Assembly (NCBI GenBank): GCA_947495075.1
Contig: CANLXH010000002.1
Span: 806,001-870,000, forward strand
Length of the DNA: 64,000 nucleotides
Reading direction: 5' to 3'
Origin: an uncultured Croceitalea sp.
GTDB lineage: Bacteria > Bacteroidota > Bacteroidia > Flavobacteriales > Flavobacteriaceae
Each line of letters opens with the position of its first letter. The first letter of the stretch is position 1. Shown here piece by piece: positions 50,904 to 61,200 of this stretch. The notes beneath the pieces are model-generated. The model saw nothing but the letters and a program-made list of their open reading frames with translations. It was not told the DNA's origin and made no database searches. The position numbers were made by a program, and so were the translations under genes.

Positions 50904-53153
50904 ATGAAGAAGACAGGAATTCTATTAGCACTACTTTTATTTGTATTAAATGCTTTCTCACAGAAAGAACCTAAGGTGGGTCTAGTTTTAAGTGGAGGTG
51001 GGGCTAAAGGGCTTGCGCATATTGGAGCGCTCAAAATCATAGAAGAGGCTGGGGTTAAAATCGATTATATAGGAGGAACCAGTATGGGTGCCATAGTTGG
51101 AGCATTGTATGCTTCGGGTTACTCAGCTCAAGAATTGGATTCAATTTTTAGAACCACAGACCTATCCAAACTTATACAGGATAATGTGCCTAGGGGGGCA
51201 AAATCTTTTTACGACAAAGATGATTCTGAACGTTATGCCTTAGGCTTGCCTTTTGATAATTTTAAAGTTTCTTTCCCTGAAGCAATTTCTGGTGGTCAAA
51301 ATATTTATAATGAATTTGTTCGTTTGCTTTTTCACGTAAAAGATGTAAGGGATTTTAGTAAACTCCCAATACCATTTTTATGTATTGCAACTAATGTTGA
51401 AACTGGTGAACCCGTATTACTTAATAGTGGATATTTACCCGAAGCAATTATGGCAAGCGGAACTTTACCCTCTCTTTTTGAACCAACTGAACTTGATGGT
51501 CAAATACTAATTGATGGAGGAGTAGTAAATAACTACCCAATTACTGAAGTAAAAAATCTAGGTGCAGATATTATTATAGGGATTGATGTGCAAGATGCAT
51601 TGGCTAAGAGAGAGTCTTTGTCATCTGCTACAGAGGTGCTTCTTCAAATAAATAATTATCGTACGGTAAACGACATGGTTAAAAAACGTGCACAAACAGA
51701 TATTTACATACAACCAAATATTGAAGACTTTTCAGTTATCGATTTTGATAAAAAGTCAATCATTATTGAAGTGGGTGAAATTGGAGCAAAAGAACAATGG
51801 CAGGCCTTAAAGGCTTTGAGCAATAGGCAAGTAAATAAAGCAAAGACTAAACCAAAAAGAAAAAGCATGGACAGTCTAAGCATTAATAGAATGATTATTG
51901 AAGGTAATAATCGTTATACCAGAGGCTACATAAAAGGAAAATTAAGATTTGATTTAGCGGATAAAATTGCATTTAACAAACTAAAACAAGGAATAAATAA
52001 TTTAGCTGCCACAGGAAACTTTAAAGCTATTAGATACGAATTAGTTTCTAATGGGTTAGGAACAGATTTAATATTAAAACTTAAAGAGAATACAACAAAG
52101 ATGTATATTAAAATGGGGGCACATTATGATGATTTATATAAAAGTGCTGCTCTAATCAATATCACCAGAAAGAACTTTGTTTTAAAGGACGATGTTGCTT
52201 CTTTTGATTTTATTTTAGGAGATCATGTTCGTTATAATTTTCAATATTATTTAGATAAAGGATTTTATTGGAGTTTTGGTATTAATTCTAACTATAATGA
52301 TTTGGATGAAGAAATAGATTTTGGACTTATACAGTCAAATTTTGATGTGCCAGACGATCCAAATATTGGAGAAATTAATCTAGACGTTTCAGACTTAACA
52401 AATCAAATCTATTTACAAACGGTTTTAAAAGAAGAGTTTGCTTTTAGTTTGGGTGTAGAACATAAATTATTAAAGTATAGCACAAGAACCTTAAATAAAC
52501 TGGATAATTTCTCTACGCTTACAGAATCTCCGCCATCTAGGGAACGTACTTTTTTTGAAAACAGTAATTACTTTAGTACCTATGGCAAGCTTAAACTAGA
52601 TACTTACAACGATAAGTACTTTCCAACAAATGGATTATATTTTGATGGTGACTTCCATTTCTATATTCTTTCATCAGACTTTAATGATAATTTTAAAGAG
52701 TTTTCAATTGCAAAAGCAAGAATGGGAGGAGCCTTTACTTGGTTTAATAATTTATCACTAAATATTGAAACTGAAGGAGGTTTTAAACTAGGTACTTCAA
52801 ACGTATCTTCTTTCGACTTTATTCTTGGAGGATTTGGAAGCGAGCTAACACATAATTTTATACCGTTTTTTGGATACGATTATTTATCATTGCCTGGTAA
52901 TAGTTTTGTGAAAGCTTATGCTAGATTGGATTATGAATTCGCCCCTAAAAATCACGCCCTCTTTACTACCAATGTAGCTAATGTAGCTGATGACCTTTTT
53001 AGAACAGGAGATTGGTTTACTACACCAAATTTTTCTGGTTACGGCATAGGTTATGGCTATGAATCTTTTATTGGACCGGTACAGATTTATTATTCTTGGT
53101 CTCCTCAGAGAAATAATAGTGAAATTTACTTTAGTATTGGATATTGGTTTTAG
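50904..53153 (+). CDS. Patatin-like phospholipase fused to BamA/Omp85-type barrel
   Basis: 749 residues. Signal peptide (1-19). Patatin domain with oxyanion motif G-G-G-A-K-G (31-36), nucleophile Ser60 in G-T-S-M-G, and catalytic Asp204 in D-G-G. A POTRA-like region follows (about 325-400) and then a surface-antigen beta-barrel to the C-terminus, ending G-Y-W-F. This is the layout of type Vd autotransporters (PlpD-like): a lipase moved across the outer membrane by its own barrel. The catalytic dyad is intact. It follows uvrC after 13 bp and has an RNA element after it. Confidence 0.9.
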   Translation: MKKTGILLALLLFVLNAFSQKEPKVGLVLSGGGAKGLAHIGALKIIEEAGVKIDYIGGTSMGAIVGALYASGYSAQELDSIFRTTDLSKLIQDNVPRGAKSFYDKDDSERYALGLPFDNFKVSFPEAISGGQNIYNEFVRLLFHVKDVRDFSKLPIPFLCIATNVETGEPVLLNSGYLPEAIMASGTLPSLFEPTELDGQILIDGGVVNNYPITEVKNLGADIIIGIDVQDALAKRESLSSATEVLLQINNYRTVNDMVKKRAQTDIYIQPNIEDFSVIDFDKKSIIIEVGEIGAKEQWQALKALSNRQVNKAKTKPKRKSMDSLSINRMIIEGNNRYTRGYIKGKLRFDLADKIAFNKLKQGINNLAATGNFKAIRYELVSNGLGTDLILKLKENTTKMYIKMGAHYDDLYKSAALINITRKNFVLKDDVASFDFILGDHVRYNFQYYLDKGFYWSFGINSNYNDLDEEIDFGLIQSNFDVPDDPNIGEINLDVSDLTNQIYLQTVLKEEFAFSLGVEHKLLKYSTRTLNKLDNFSTLTESPPSRERTFFENSNYFSTYGKLKLDTYNDKYFPTNGLYFDGDFHFYILSSDFNDNFKEFSIAKARMGGAFTWFNNLSLNIETEGGFKLGTSNVSSFDFILGGFGSELTHNFIPFFGYDYLSLPGNSFVKAYARLDYEFAPKNHALFTTNVANVADDLFRTGDWFTTPNFSGYGIGYGYESFIGPVQIYYSWSPQRNNSEIYFSIGYWF

Positions 53154-53248
53154 CAAAAAATTATCCTAAAAAATGGTAATTATTCTTAAAAGAGAACTAA
53201 CTCTAGTTAAACTACGTTAAAACATCCTTTTTCTATTAAAAGCTACCA

Positions 53249-53256
53249 TACATTTG
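53249..53256 (+). promoter_or_regulatory. -7 promoter element TACATTTG in the patatin/DUF3108 intergenic region
   Basis: Exact TAnnTTTG. About 110 bp downstream comes a strong terminator with no reading frame between, so this promoter would make a short RNA. A weak TTTTTC stands in the -33 region. Confidence 0.55.
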
Positions 53257-53259
53257 TAT

Positions 53260-53365
53260 TTCGAGAGGGGTGGTTCCCTCGCAACTTTAAGTATTGGTTT
53301 TTCATAATTTAAAGTTTGGTTGGTTATTTAGAGAAAGCCTTGATGTATACATCAAGGCTTTTTTT
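53260..53365 (+). ncRNA. Candidate small RNA with TTTGGTTGGTTATTTAG motif
   Basis: From the promoter at 53249 a transcript of roughly 105 nt is expected. Order: hairpin GAGGG-GTGGTT-CCCTC; second hairpin AACTTTAA/TTAAAGTT (53283-53290 with 53309-53316); unpaired TTTGGTTGGTTATTTAG (53315-53331); terminator AAAGCCTTGATG-TATA-CATCAAGGCTTT plus T-run (53334-53365). No ORF. The unpaired 17-mer is identical to the locus at 23593. The rest of the 304-bp gap, 53366-53457, shows nothing else I can assign. Confidence 0.55.
53334..53365 (+). terminator. Strong intrinsic terminator of the candidate small RNA
   Basis: Perfect 12-bp stem with TATA loop, followed by a T-run. Confidence 0.92.
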
Positions 53366-53457
53366 ATACAATACTTTGGAATAACTTTTGTTTAAGTAAT
53401 CATAAATAGGTTTGTAAAGCCATTTAATATATTAATTTTAGTGTTAGTTATTCTGCT

Positions 53458-54234
53458 ATGAAAAAACTTACTTTTTTTATTTTATCCTTTTTGCTGCTTA
53501 CTGTTTCTGCACAAAAGACACCAGCGTATAAATCAGGAGAATGGTTAAAGTTTAGGATTCACTATGGTATTTTTAATGCTAGCTATGCAACATTAAAACT
53601 TACCTCAAAAGATTTGAATGGAACCCCTGTTTACCATGCGGTAGGTAAAGGCGAAACCACAGGAATGGCTAGATGGTTTTTTAAAGTTGATGACAGGTAT
53701 GAAAGCTATTTTGGAAGATATGATAGTAAACCATATAGATTTGTAAGAAAAATTGATGAAGGAGGCTATACAAAAGATATAGAAATAAATTTTGATTATG
53801 ATAAATCCTCGGCTTTGCTTGAGGATAAAAAGAATAAAAAAGATTACAATATTTCTATTAACAATAAAGTTCAAGATTTAATTTCTGCATCTTACTATCT
53901 AAGGAGTAATTATGATTTAGATGATTTTAAGATAGGAGAGAGTATTAATATAGATATGTTGTACGATGATGATGGAATGTATAAGTTTAAACTAAAGTTT
54001 TTAGGGACAGATATTGTTAGAACTAAGTATGGGAAAGTAGAGTGTTTAAAATTTAGACCTTATGTACAATCTGGAAGAGTTTTTAAAGAACAAGAAAGCT
54101 TAACTTTGTGGGTGTCGAATGATTTAAATAAGATTCCTATTCGTATTAAAGCAGATTTGGCAGTTGGTTCAATAAAAGCAGATTTGGATGGATATAATGG
54201 TCTTAAGAATCAATTTAAGATAATTATGAAGTAA
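53458..54234 (+). CDS. DUF3108 exported protein
   Basis: 258 residues. Signal peptide M-K-K-L-T-F-F-I-L-S-F-L-L-L-T-V-S-A-Q. The DUF3108 pattern follows: G-E-W-L-K-F-R-I-H-Y-G-x-F-N-A-S-Y-A-T, R-Y-E-S-Y-F, and Y-G-K-V-E-C-L-K-F-R-P. It probably folds as an outer-membrane-associated or periplasmic beta-barrel-like domain. Function unknown. First gene of a very tight four-gene run with TDO, M23 and Pgi. Confidence 0.87.
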   Translation: MKKLTFFILSFLLLTVSAQKTPAYKSGEWLKFRIHYGIFNASYATLKLTSKDLNGTPVYHAVGKGETTGMARWFFKVDDRYESYFGRYDSKPYRFVRKIDEGGYTKDIEINFDYDKSSALLEDKKNKKDYNISINNKVQDLISASYYLRSNYDLDDFKIGESINIDMLYDDDGMYKFKLKFLGTDIVRTKYGKVECLKFRPYVQSGRVFKEQESLTLWVSNDLNKIPIRIKADLAVGSIKADLDGYNGLKNQFKIIMK

Positions 54235-54239
54235 TTTAA

Positions 54240-55205
54240 ATGAAGAAAGATGAGCTAATTGAGTCCCAAATCAACAAGCTTGAAGAAAAATTTAAAAATT
54301 CTGGTCAAGACCTTAGTTCTTATCTAGATGGTCTTCTTTACCAAAAATATTTAACGTACTGGGATTATATTCACCTTGATACACTTCTTAGTTTACAAGC
54401 TCCAAAAACATATTTTCCTGACGAGGAAATATTTATTATGTATCATCAAATTACGGAACTGTACTTTAAACTCATTTTACATGAGCAGAAACAATTAGTA
54501 GAAGATAAATCACAAGACCTACATTTTTTTATAAATAAAGTATCTCGTATTAATAATTATTATAAAACCTTAACGTCTTCTTTTAGTATAATGATTAAGG
54601 GAATGGACCGGGAGCAATTTTTACGCTATAGAATGGCTTTACTACCTGCAAGCGGTTTTCAATCTGTGCAATATAGAATGATAGAGTTGTATGCTACATC
54701 AATGGAGAATTTAATTCACCGTACAGAAAGAGCAAATTTTTCTCATGAAAATACTATCGAAGAATTATACGAGCACATTTATTGGAAAAAGGGTGCCACA
54801 GACATTGTTACTGGCGAAAAAACGCTAACTCTTAAGCAATTTGAGTTTAGATATACACCAAGATTATTGAGAATTGCTAATCAAGTAAAGGGAAAAACGA
54901 TTTATAGTAAATATCAAGATTTACCAAAAAAAGACAAAGAAAATAAAGAGTTAATTAGAGTCTTAAAAGAGTTAGATGTTAATGCCAATATTAATTGGCC
55001 ATTAATGCATATGGGTTCTGCTTACCGTTATTTAGGAAAAGATAAAGCACCAGTAGATGCAACGGGAGGCACAAATTGGAAAGACTATTTGCCTCCGAGT
55101 TTTCAGAAAATAATATTTTTCCCAAATTTGCATTCAAATAAAGAGTTGACCACTTGGGGGAAACAATGGGTCGAACATATATTTAATCCAGAAAATAAAG
55201 CATAA
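54240..55205 (+). CDS. Tryptophan 2,3-dioxygenase
   Basis: 321 residues, within the family range. Substrate-pocket motifs F-I-M-Y-H-Q-I-T-E-L-Y-F-K (65-77) and R-M-A-L-L-P-A-S-G-F-Q-S (131-142). The heme ligand is probably His257 in W-P-L-M-H-M-G-S-A-Y-R, followed by G-G-T-N-W-K-D-Y-L-P-P. It opens the indole ring of tryptophan to N-formylkynurenine with O2. No kynureninase or formamidase is near. It is 5 bp after DUF3108 and 4 bp before M23. Confidence 0.9.
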   Translation: MKKDELIESQINKLEEKFKNSGQDLSSYLDGLLYQKYLTYWDYIHLDTLLSLQAPKTYFPDEEIFIMYHQITELYFKLILHEQKQLVEDKSQDLHFFINKVSRINNYYKTLTSSFSIMIKGMDREQFLRYRMALLPASGFQSVQYRMIELYATSMENLIHRTERANFSHENTIEELYEHIYWKKGATDIVTGEKTLTLKQFEFRYTPRLLRIANQVKGKTIYSKYQDLPKKDKENKELIRVLKELDVNANINWPLMHMGSAYRYLGKDKAPVDATGGTNWKDYLPPSFQKIIFFPNLHSNKELTTWGKQWVEHIFNPENKA

Positions 55206-55209
55206 AAGC

Positions 55210-56496
55210 ATGCGAAAGTATTGGAGTGCTGCTTTAGCACTAGTCGTATTTATATCTTGCAACGAAGATAAACCAGAACAAAAAGAAGAGATAGCTCAGA
55301 TACCTATTGAAGAACCTGTTGTAAAAAGATTTGGTTTTGACTTTGATGAATACAAAATAGTACAGGACACAGTTAGAAATGGAGATAGTTTTGGACAACT
55401 TATGCTAAAAAATAATGTAGATTATGATAAAGTAATTACAATCTCAGAAAAATATAAAGACACTTTTGATGTTCGTAAAATTAATGTTGGCAAACCCTAC
55501 TTTATTTTAAAATCAAAAGATTCTATAGAAAAAGCTCAAGTATTTATATATCAGAACGATAAGATAAACTACACTGTTTTTAATCTTAAAGATTCTGCAA
55601 AAGTTTACAAGAGTAAAAGAAGAGTAAGTTATGTTGAAAGAGAAATTGCTGGTGAAATCAGAAATTCTTTATCGCTAGATATGGATTCCTTAGGAGTAGA
55701 TTACAACGTGACTTTAAATCTTGCCGATATATATGCATGGACCATAGATTTCTTTAGACTCGAGAAAGGAGATAAGTTTAAAATTATATATGATGAACGT
55801 TACATTAATGATTCCATATATGCAGGAGTAACACCAATAAAAGCTGCGTATTTTAATCATAAAGGTAAGCCTATCTATGCATTTCCATATGTGGTGGATT
55901 CATTAAAAAGCATTGAAGATTATTATGATCAAGATGCTAATAATCTAAGGAGTACATTTTTAAAAGCACCAATAAAATTTAATTATCGAGTATCTTCTAG
56001 GTATAATTTAAGAAGACGTATTGCTTATTATGGCTATAAGGTTCGTCCACATAAAGGGACAGACTATGCTGCAGCAATTGGCTCTCCTATTGTCGCTACT
56101 GCGGATGGAACTGTTACAGAGTCTAGAAGAAGAGGGGGGAACGGTAAGTATGTAAAAATTAAACATAACGGGACCTATAGCACTCAATACCTTCATATGA
56201 AAGCCCAAAAAGTTAAAAAGGGTGATTTTGTTCGCCAAGGAGATGTTATTGGATGGGTTGGAATGACAGGAAATACAGGAGGTCCCCATGTTTGTTATCG
56301 GTTTTGGAAAAATGGAAGACAAGTAGACCCGTTGCGTGAAAAATTACCATCTGCTGAACCAATCGCCGATTCCTTACGTATGGGCTATTCAGAACATATA
56401 ACGCCAATTAAAAGGCAATTAGACTGTATTGAATATACGGTGCCTGCTGTACAAGAAGAAAACAAAGAAGAGGATTTAATTACATTTAATCAATAA
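55210..56496 (+). CDS. M23-family peptidoglycan endopeptidase, lipoprotein
   Basis: 428 residues. Lipoprotein signal with F-I-S-C (Cys17). A domain of about 50-105 resembles OapA/LysM-type. The LytM domain has His281 and Asp285 (H-K-G-T-D), His329 (L-H-M) and His360, but C-Y instead of the usual second His: G-P-H-V-C-Y-R-F. The third zinc ligand is thus Cys362, not His. This swap is known to me from Bacteroidota M23 proteins. It would cut peptide bridges in peptidoglycan. 1 bp before pgi. Confidence 0.9.
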   Translation: MRKYWSAALALVVFISCNEDKPEQKEEIAQIPIEEPVVKRFGFDFDEYKIVQDTVRNGDSFGQLMLKNNVDYDKVITISEKYKDTFDVRKINVGKPYFILKSKDSIEKAQVFIYQNDKINYTVFNLKDSAKVYKSKRRVSYVEREIAGEIRNSLSLDMDSLGVDYNVTLNLADIYAWTIDFFRLEKGDKFKIIYDERYINDSIYAGVTPIKAAYFNHKGKPIYAFPYVVDSLKSIEDYYDQDANNLRSTFLKAPIKFNYRVSSRYNLRRRIAYYGYKVRPHKGTDYAAAIGSPIVATADGTVTESRRRGGNGKYVKIKHNGTYSTQYLHMKAQKVKKGDFVRQGDVIGWVGMTGNTGGPHVCYRFWKNGRQVDPLREKLPSAEPIADSLRMGYSEHITPIKRQLDCIEYTVPAVQEENKEEDLITFNQ

Positions 56497-56497
56497 A

Positions 56498-58135
56498 ATG
56501 GCGCTACCCAAAATAAACCCTACAACAACAAAAACTTGGTCAAAACTTACTTCACATTTTAAAGAAACTAAAAATCAGCATTTAAAAGAACTATTCAAAC
56601 AAGACGCCTCAAGAGCTCAAAAATTTTCTATTGAATGGAAGGATTTTTATATAGATTTTTCTAAAAATAGAATTACAAATCAGACATGGTCTTTATTATT
56701 AGAGCTAGCGGAGGAGTTAAAGCTGAAAGAAGCTATCGACGCTTATTTTGAGGGGGAAGAAATAAATCAGACCGAAGGAAGAGCTGTTTTACATACTGCT
56801 CTTAGAGCGGAAAAAACAGATAGGGTTTTATTGGACGGGAATAATGTGATTCCTGAAGTTTACCAGGTAAAAGAACAGATTAAGACTTTTAGTGAAGCTA
56901 TTATTTCAGGCAAGAAAAAAGGCTATACCGGAAAAGCTTTTACTGATGTTGTAAACATAGGAATTGGAGGTTCGGACCTTGGTCCAGCAATGGTCACTGA
57001 AGCCTTGAAGTTTTATAAGAATCACTTAAAGGTTCATTTTGTTAGCAATGTTGATGGTGACCATGTTAATGAGATTTTACAAGAACTAAACCCTGAAACC
57101 ACACTGTTTGTTGTAGTATCAAAAACTTTTACAACTCAGGAGACCTTAAGCAATGCTACTACGATTAAAGAATGGTTTTTAAAATATGCTAAACAAGAAG
57201 ATGTAGCGGCTCATTTTGCTGCAGTTTCTACCAATCAAGAAAAAATTACTGAATTTGGAATTAGCAGTGATAATGTTTTTCCAATGTGGGATTGGGTCGG
57301 GGGTCGTTTTTCGCTTTGGAGTGCAGTAGGACTTTCAATAGCCTTGGCTATAGGCTACGATGATTTTAATCAGTTGTTGAAAGGAGCAAATGATATGGAT
57401 GTTCATTTTAAGGAAACCTCTTTTGAAAACAACATTCCAGTTACATTGGCTCTACTAAGCATATGGTACAATAATTTTTATGGTGCAGAAACTGAGGCTA
57501 TTATTCCCTATACACAATATTTACATCGCTTTTCGGCATACTTACAGCAAGGTATTATGGAAAGTAATGGTAAAAGTGTAGATCGGGCAGGTAATAAAAC
57601 AACCTATCAAACAGGAACTATAATATGGGGAGAGCCAGGAACAAATTCCCAACATGCTTTTTTTCAATTAATCCATCAAGGAACAAAACTAATTCCTGTA
57701 GATTTTATTGGTTATAAAAAATCACTATACGAGAATAAAAATCACCACAATAAATTGATGGCAAACTTTTTTGCCCAGACAGAAGCCCTAATGAATGGTA
57801 AAACTTTTGCTGATGTAGAAAAAGAACTTAAGTCTTTGAAGTTAAACAAAGAAGAAGTACTAAAGTTAGCCTCATTTAAAGTATTCGAAGGGAACAAACC
57901 AACGAATACTATTTTAATTGATAAACTAACACCAAAAAGCTTGGGTGCTCTTATTGCGATGTACGAGCATAAAATTTTTGTACAAGGTATTGTATGGAAT
58001 ATCTTTAGTTATGATCAATGGGGAGTAGAATTAGGGAAGCAACTTGCTAAAAATACATTAAAGGATATCGAAAGTTCAGATATCGGCAATCATGATTCCT
58101 CGACAATGACACTTTTACAAAAATTTAAGATTTAG
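56498..58135 (+). CDS. pgi: Glucose-6-phosphate isomerase
   Basis: 545 residues, full length. The family signatures are visible: [13 protein letters not shown] near the first domain and [28 protein letters not shown] holds the catalytic region. It interconverts glucose 6-phosphate and fructose 6-phosphate. Last gene of the DUF3108-TDO-M23-pgi run. Confidence 0.96.
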   Translation: MALPKINPTTTKTWSKLTSHFKETKNQHLKELFKQDASRAQKFSIEWKDFYIDFSKNRITNQTWSLLLELAEELKLKEAIDAYFEGEEINQTEGRAVLHTALRAEKTDRVLLDGNNVIPEVYQVKEQIKTFSEAIISGKKKGYTGKAFTDVVNIGIGGSDLGPAMVTEALKFYKNHLKVHFVSNVDGDHVNEILQELNPETTLFVVVSKTFTTQETLSNATTIKEWFLKYAKQEDVAAHFAAVSTNQEKITEFGISSDNVFPMWDWVGGRFSLWSAVGLSIALAIGYDDFNQLLKGANDMDVHFKETSFENNIPVTLALLSIWYNNFYGAETEAIIPYTQYLHRFSAYLQQGIMESNGKSVDRAGNKTTYQTGTIIWGEPGTNSQHAFFQLIHQGTKLIPVDFIGYKKSLYENKNHHNKLMANFFAQTEALMNGKTFADVEKELKSLKLNKEEVLKLASFKVFEGNKPTNTILIDKLTPKSLGALIAMYEHKIFVQGIVWNIFSYDQWGVELGKQLAKNTLKDIESSDIGNHDSSTMTLLQKFKI

Positions 58136-58292
58136 ACCTCTTTTTAATAATCCTAAAAATAGTTATAAACAATTGCCTAGTAAGCTTTTAACAAGTTTTG
58201 CGCAATATATTTCTTAACGTTAGTTTAACACTACAAAAAGTTTAAAACAAGACTTTTGCAGAGCTAATAAAACAAATTAAACACGCAAAAAA

Positions 58293-61200
58293 ATGAAAAA
58301 AATTTACTTGGTTATTGTAACACTTTTTATTGGTGTTACAGCATTTTCACAAGGGGTTACCACATCTGCAATAGGTGGTAAGGTAACAGACAATGCTGGG
58401 GAGCCACTTCCTGGTGCAAGTATTGTTGCCGTTCATACACCTTCAGGTACTGTGTATGGAGCTGCAACAGATTTTGACGGCTTTTACCGCATCTCTGGTA
58501 TGCGTACTGGAGGTCCTTACAAAGTAACTATTTCTTATGTTGGCTTTAATGAAGATGTTAAGGAAGGTGTCTATTTAAACCTTGGTTCAACAGTTAGAAT
58601 TAGTTCTCAAATGACAGAATCTTCTACAGCACTTGATGAGGTCGTTGTTACTGCTGTTTCTAACGGTGTTTTTGGATCTAACAAAACAGGTACGGAGACA
58701 AACATTTCGCGACGACAAGTAGCCACAACTCCTGCAGCTTCACGTTCTTTAGCCGATTTTGTACGTTTAACGCCACAAGCTCAATTGAGTGAAGGTGACG
58801 ATGGCTTTTCTATTTCACTAGCTGGTCAGAACAATCGTTACAATGCAATTTATGTAGATGGAGCAGTAAACAACGATGTCTTTGGTTTGGCAGGTTCAGG
58901 TACTAATGGCGGACAAACAGGTGTTAATCCTTTATCAGTCGATGCTATTGAAACTTTTCAAATAAACATTGCTCCTTTTGATGTAAGACAATCTGGTTTC
59001 TCAGGAGGTTCTATTAATGCTGTGACACGTTCAGGATCTAATGAATTTAAAGGTTCAGCATATTATTTTACAAGAAATGAAAGTCTGGCAGGAAAAACCC
59101 CACCAGATTTAGTTGGTGATGGTGAAGAAAGAGAGAAACTAGCTAACTTCTCTGCAAACACTTATGGTGTTCGTTTGGGAGGACCACTTGTAAAAGATAA
59201 GTTATTCTTTTTTGTAAACTACGAAAGGGGAGAAGCAGAAACACCACAGCCCTTCAATTTTAGCAATTATACTGGGCGTGCATCAGAAGCTGATTTAGCA
59301 AACCTTAGAAACTTTGTTAATACTACTTATGGATACGACATCGGTATTTTTGATAACAATACAAGAACTTTAGAAAGTAATACATTAGTTGCGAAGTTAG
59401 ATTGGAATATTAATCAAGATCATAATTTATCACTGAGACATAGTTATGTTGGTGCTGATAATTTAGAAGCTCGTAATTCTGGAAATAGAGGTATTGGATT
59501 TCTTAATGGTTCAGAGTCTTTTGTATCTAATACCAATTCAACGGCTTTAGAGCTAAATTCAAGGTTTGGCAACAAATTTTCAAATAATTTGGTAGTTGGT
59601 TATACCTCAGTTCGTGACGATCGTGATCCTTTGGGTGATCCATTCCCAACGGTTAGAATTCAAGATGGAAATGGAAATATAAATTTTGGTGCTGAACCCT
59701 TCTCAACAGCAAACTTGTTAAATACAGATTATTTAACAATCACAAATAATTTTGAGATTTACGCTGGTAGACATACAGTAACTTTAGGTGCTAATGCCGA
59801 ATTTGCGAACGTCAAAAACTTATTCTTTGCTTTTAATTTTGGTAGCTACAACTATGAAGATATAACAGATGATGACGGAAACTTAATAACTTCTGCTTTA
59901 GACCAGTTTTTGAATAATTTAGCTCCTGAAGAGTATCAGCATGGGTATTCATTGGTAGGAAGTACCGCTGTAGGAGATGAGTCAGACGGTTCAGCAGATT
60001 TTGAAACGTCTCAATATGGGTTTTATATACAAGATGATTTTGACGTGACCGATGATTTTAAATTTAGTTTTGGTGCGAGAATAGATCTTCCAGTTTGGAA
60101 ATCAGGTCCTGTAAATGAAGATTTCAATACTACTACAGTTGGTATTTTAGAAGCTGCTGGTAAAGATTTGCAAGGTGCTCGTGTGGGTCAAGAAATCAGT
60201 AATGCGGTTTTCTCTCCGCGTTTAGGATTCAATTGGGATGTTAACGGAAATAGAACAACTCAAATAAGAGGTGGTTTAGGAGTATTTACATCAAGACTTC
60301 CTTTGGTTTGGCCAGGTGGTACATATAATAACAATGGTATAACTGGTGGGTTTTCAGGAGACTTTAACACTAACGTCACTGAATTTGAACCAGATGTTAA
60401 TAATCAAACCAGAGCTGTTGAGCCAGGTACCGGAGGTCTTAGTGGAAATATTGACTTAATAGCTGCAGATTTTAAATTGCCGCAAGTAATGAAGTATAAC
60501 ATAGCAATAGATCAAAAGCTTCCTTTCTGGGGATTAATAGCTTCTGCAGATTTCTTGTATACTGATGTTATTACGGATATTTTCTATGAAAACTTAAATA
60601 TTCCTGCATCGATTGGTAATTACGAAGGAGCGGATAATAGACCATTCTACACTAGAAGTTTTGGAGATTTGCTTGATAACACGTATGGAAGAATTATTTT
60701 AGCTTCTAACACTGGAGGTGGTAATGCAACAAACGCTACGTTTACGTTGAGAAAACCTTTTGAAAACGGTTTCGCTGGTTCTGTTTCGTATACTTATGGT
60801 GAATCTAATAAAATTTTTGATGGTACATCTTCTCAAAACAGTTCTCAATGGAGAAATATTCAGACTGTTAATGGAAAGAACTCTAACTTACCAGTAACTC
60901 GTTCAGATTTTGCTTTAGGTAATAGAATAACGGCAAATGCTTCTTACGAATTTAAGTGGAACGATAATGTTAAAACTACAGTAGCACTTTTCTACGAAGG
61001 TGTACAGAGTGGTCCTTACAGTTTTACTTATAGAGATACTCGTGACTTATTAAATGATGATTCTCGTGACAATGCATTAATTTATATTCCTAGAGATGCA
61101 AGTGAGATTCAATTTTCTGGAGATGCTACTGAGCAAGCTGCAAAATGGCAACAGCTAGATACATTTATTAGTAGTATTGATTATCTAAATGAAAATAGAG

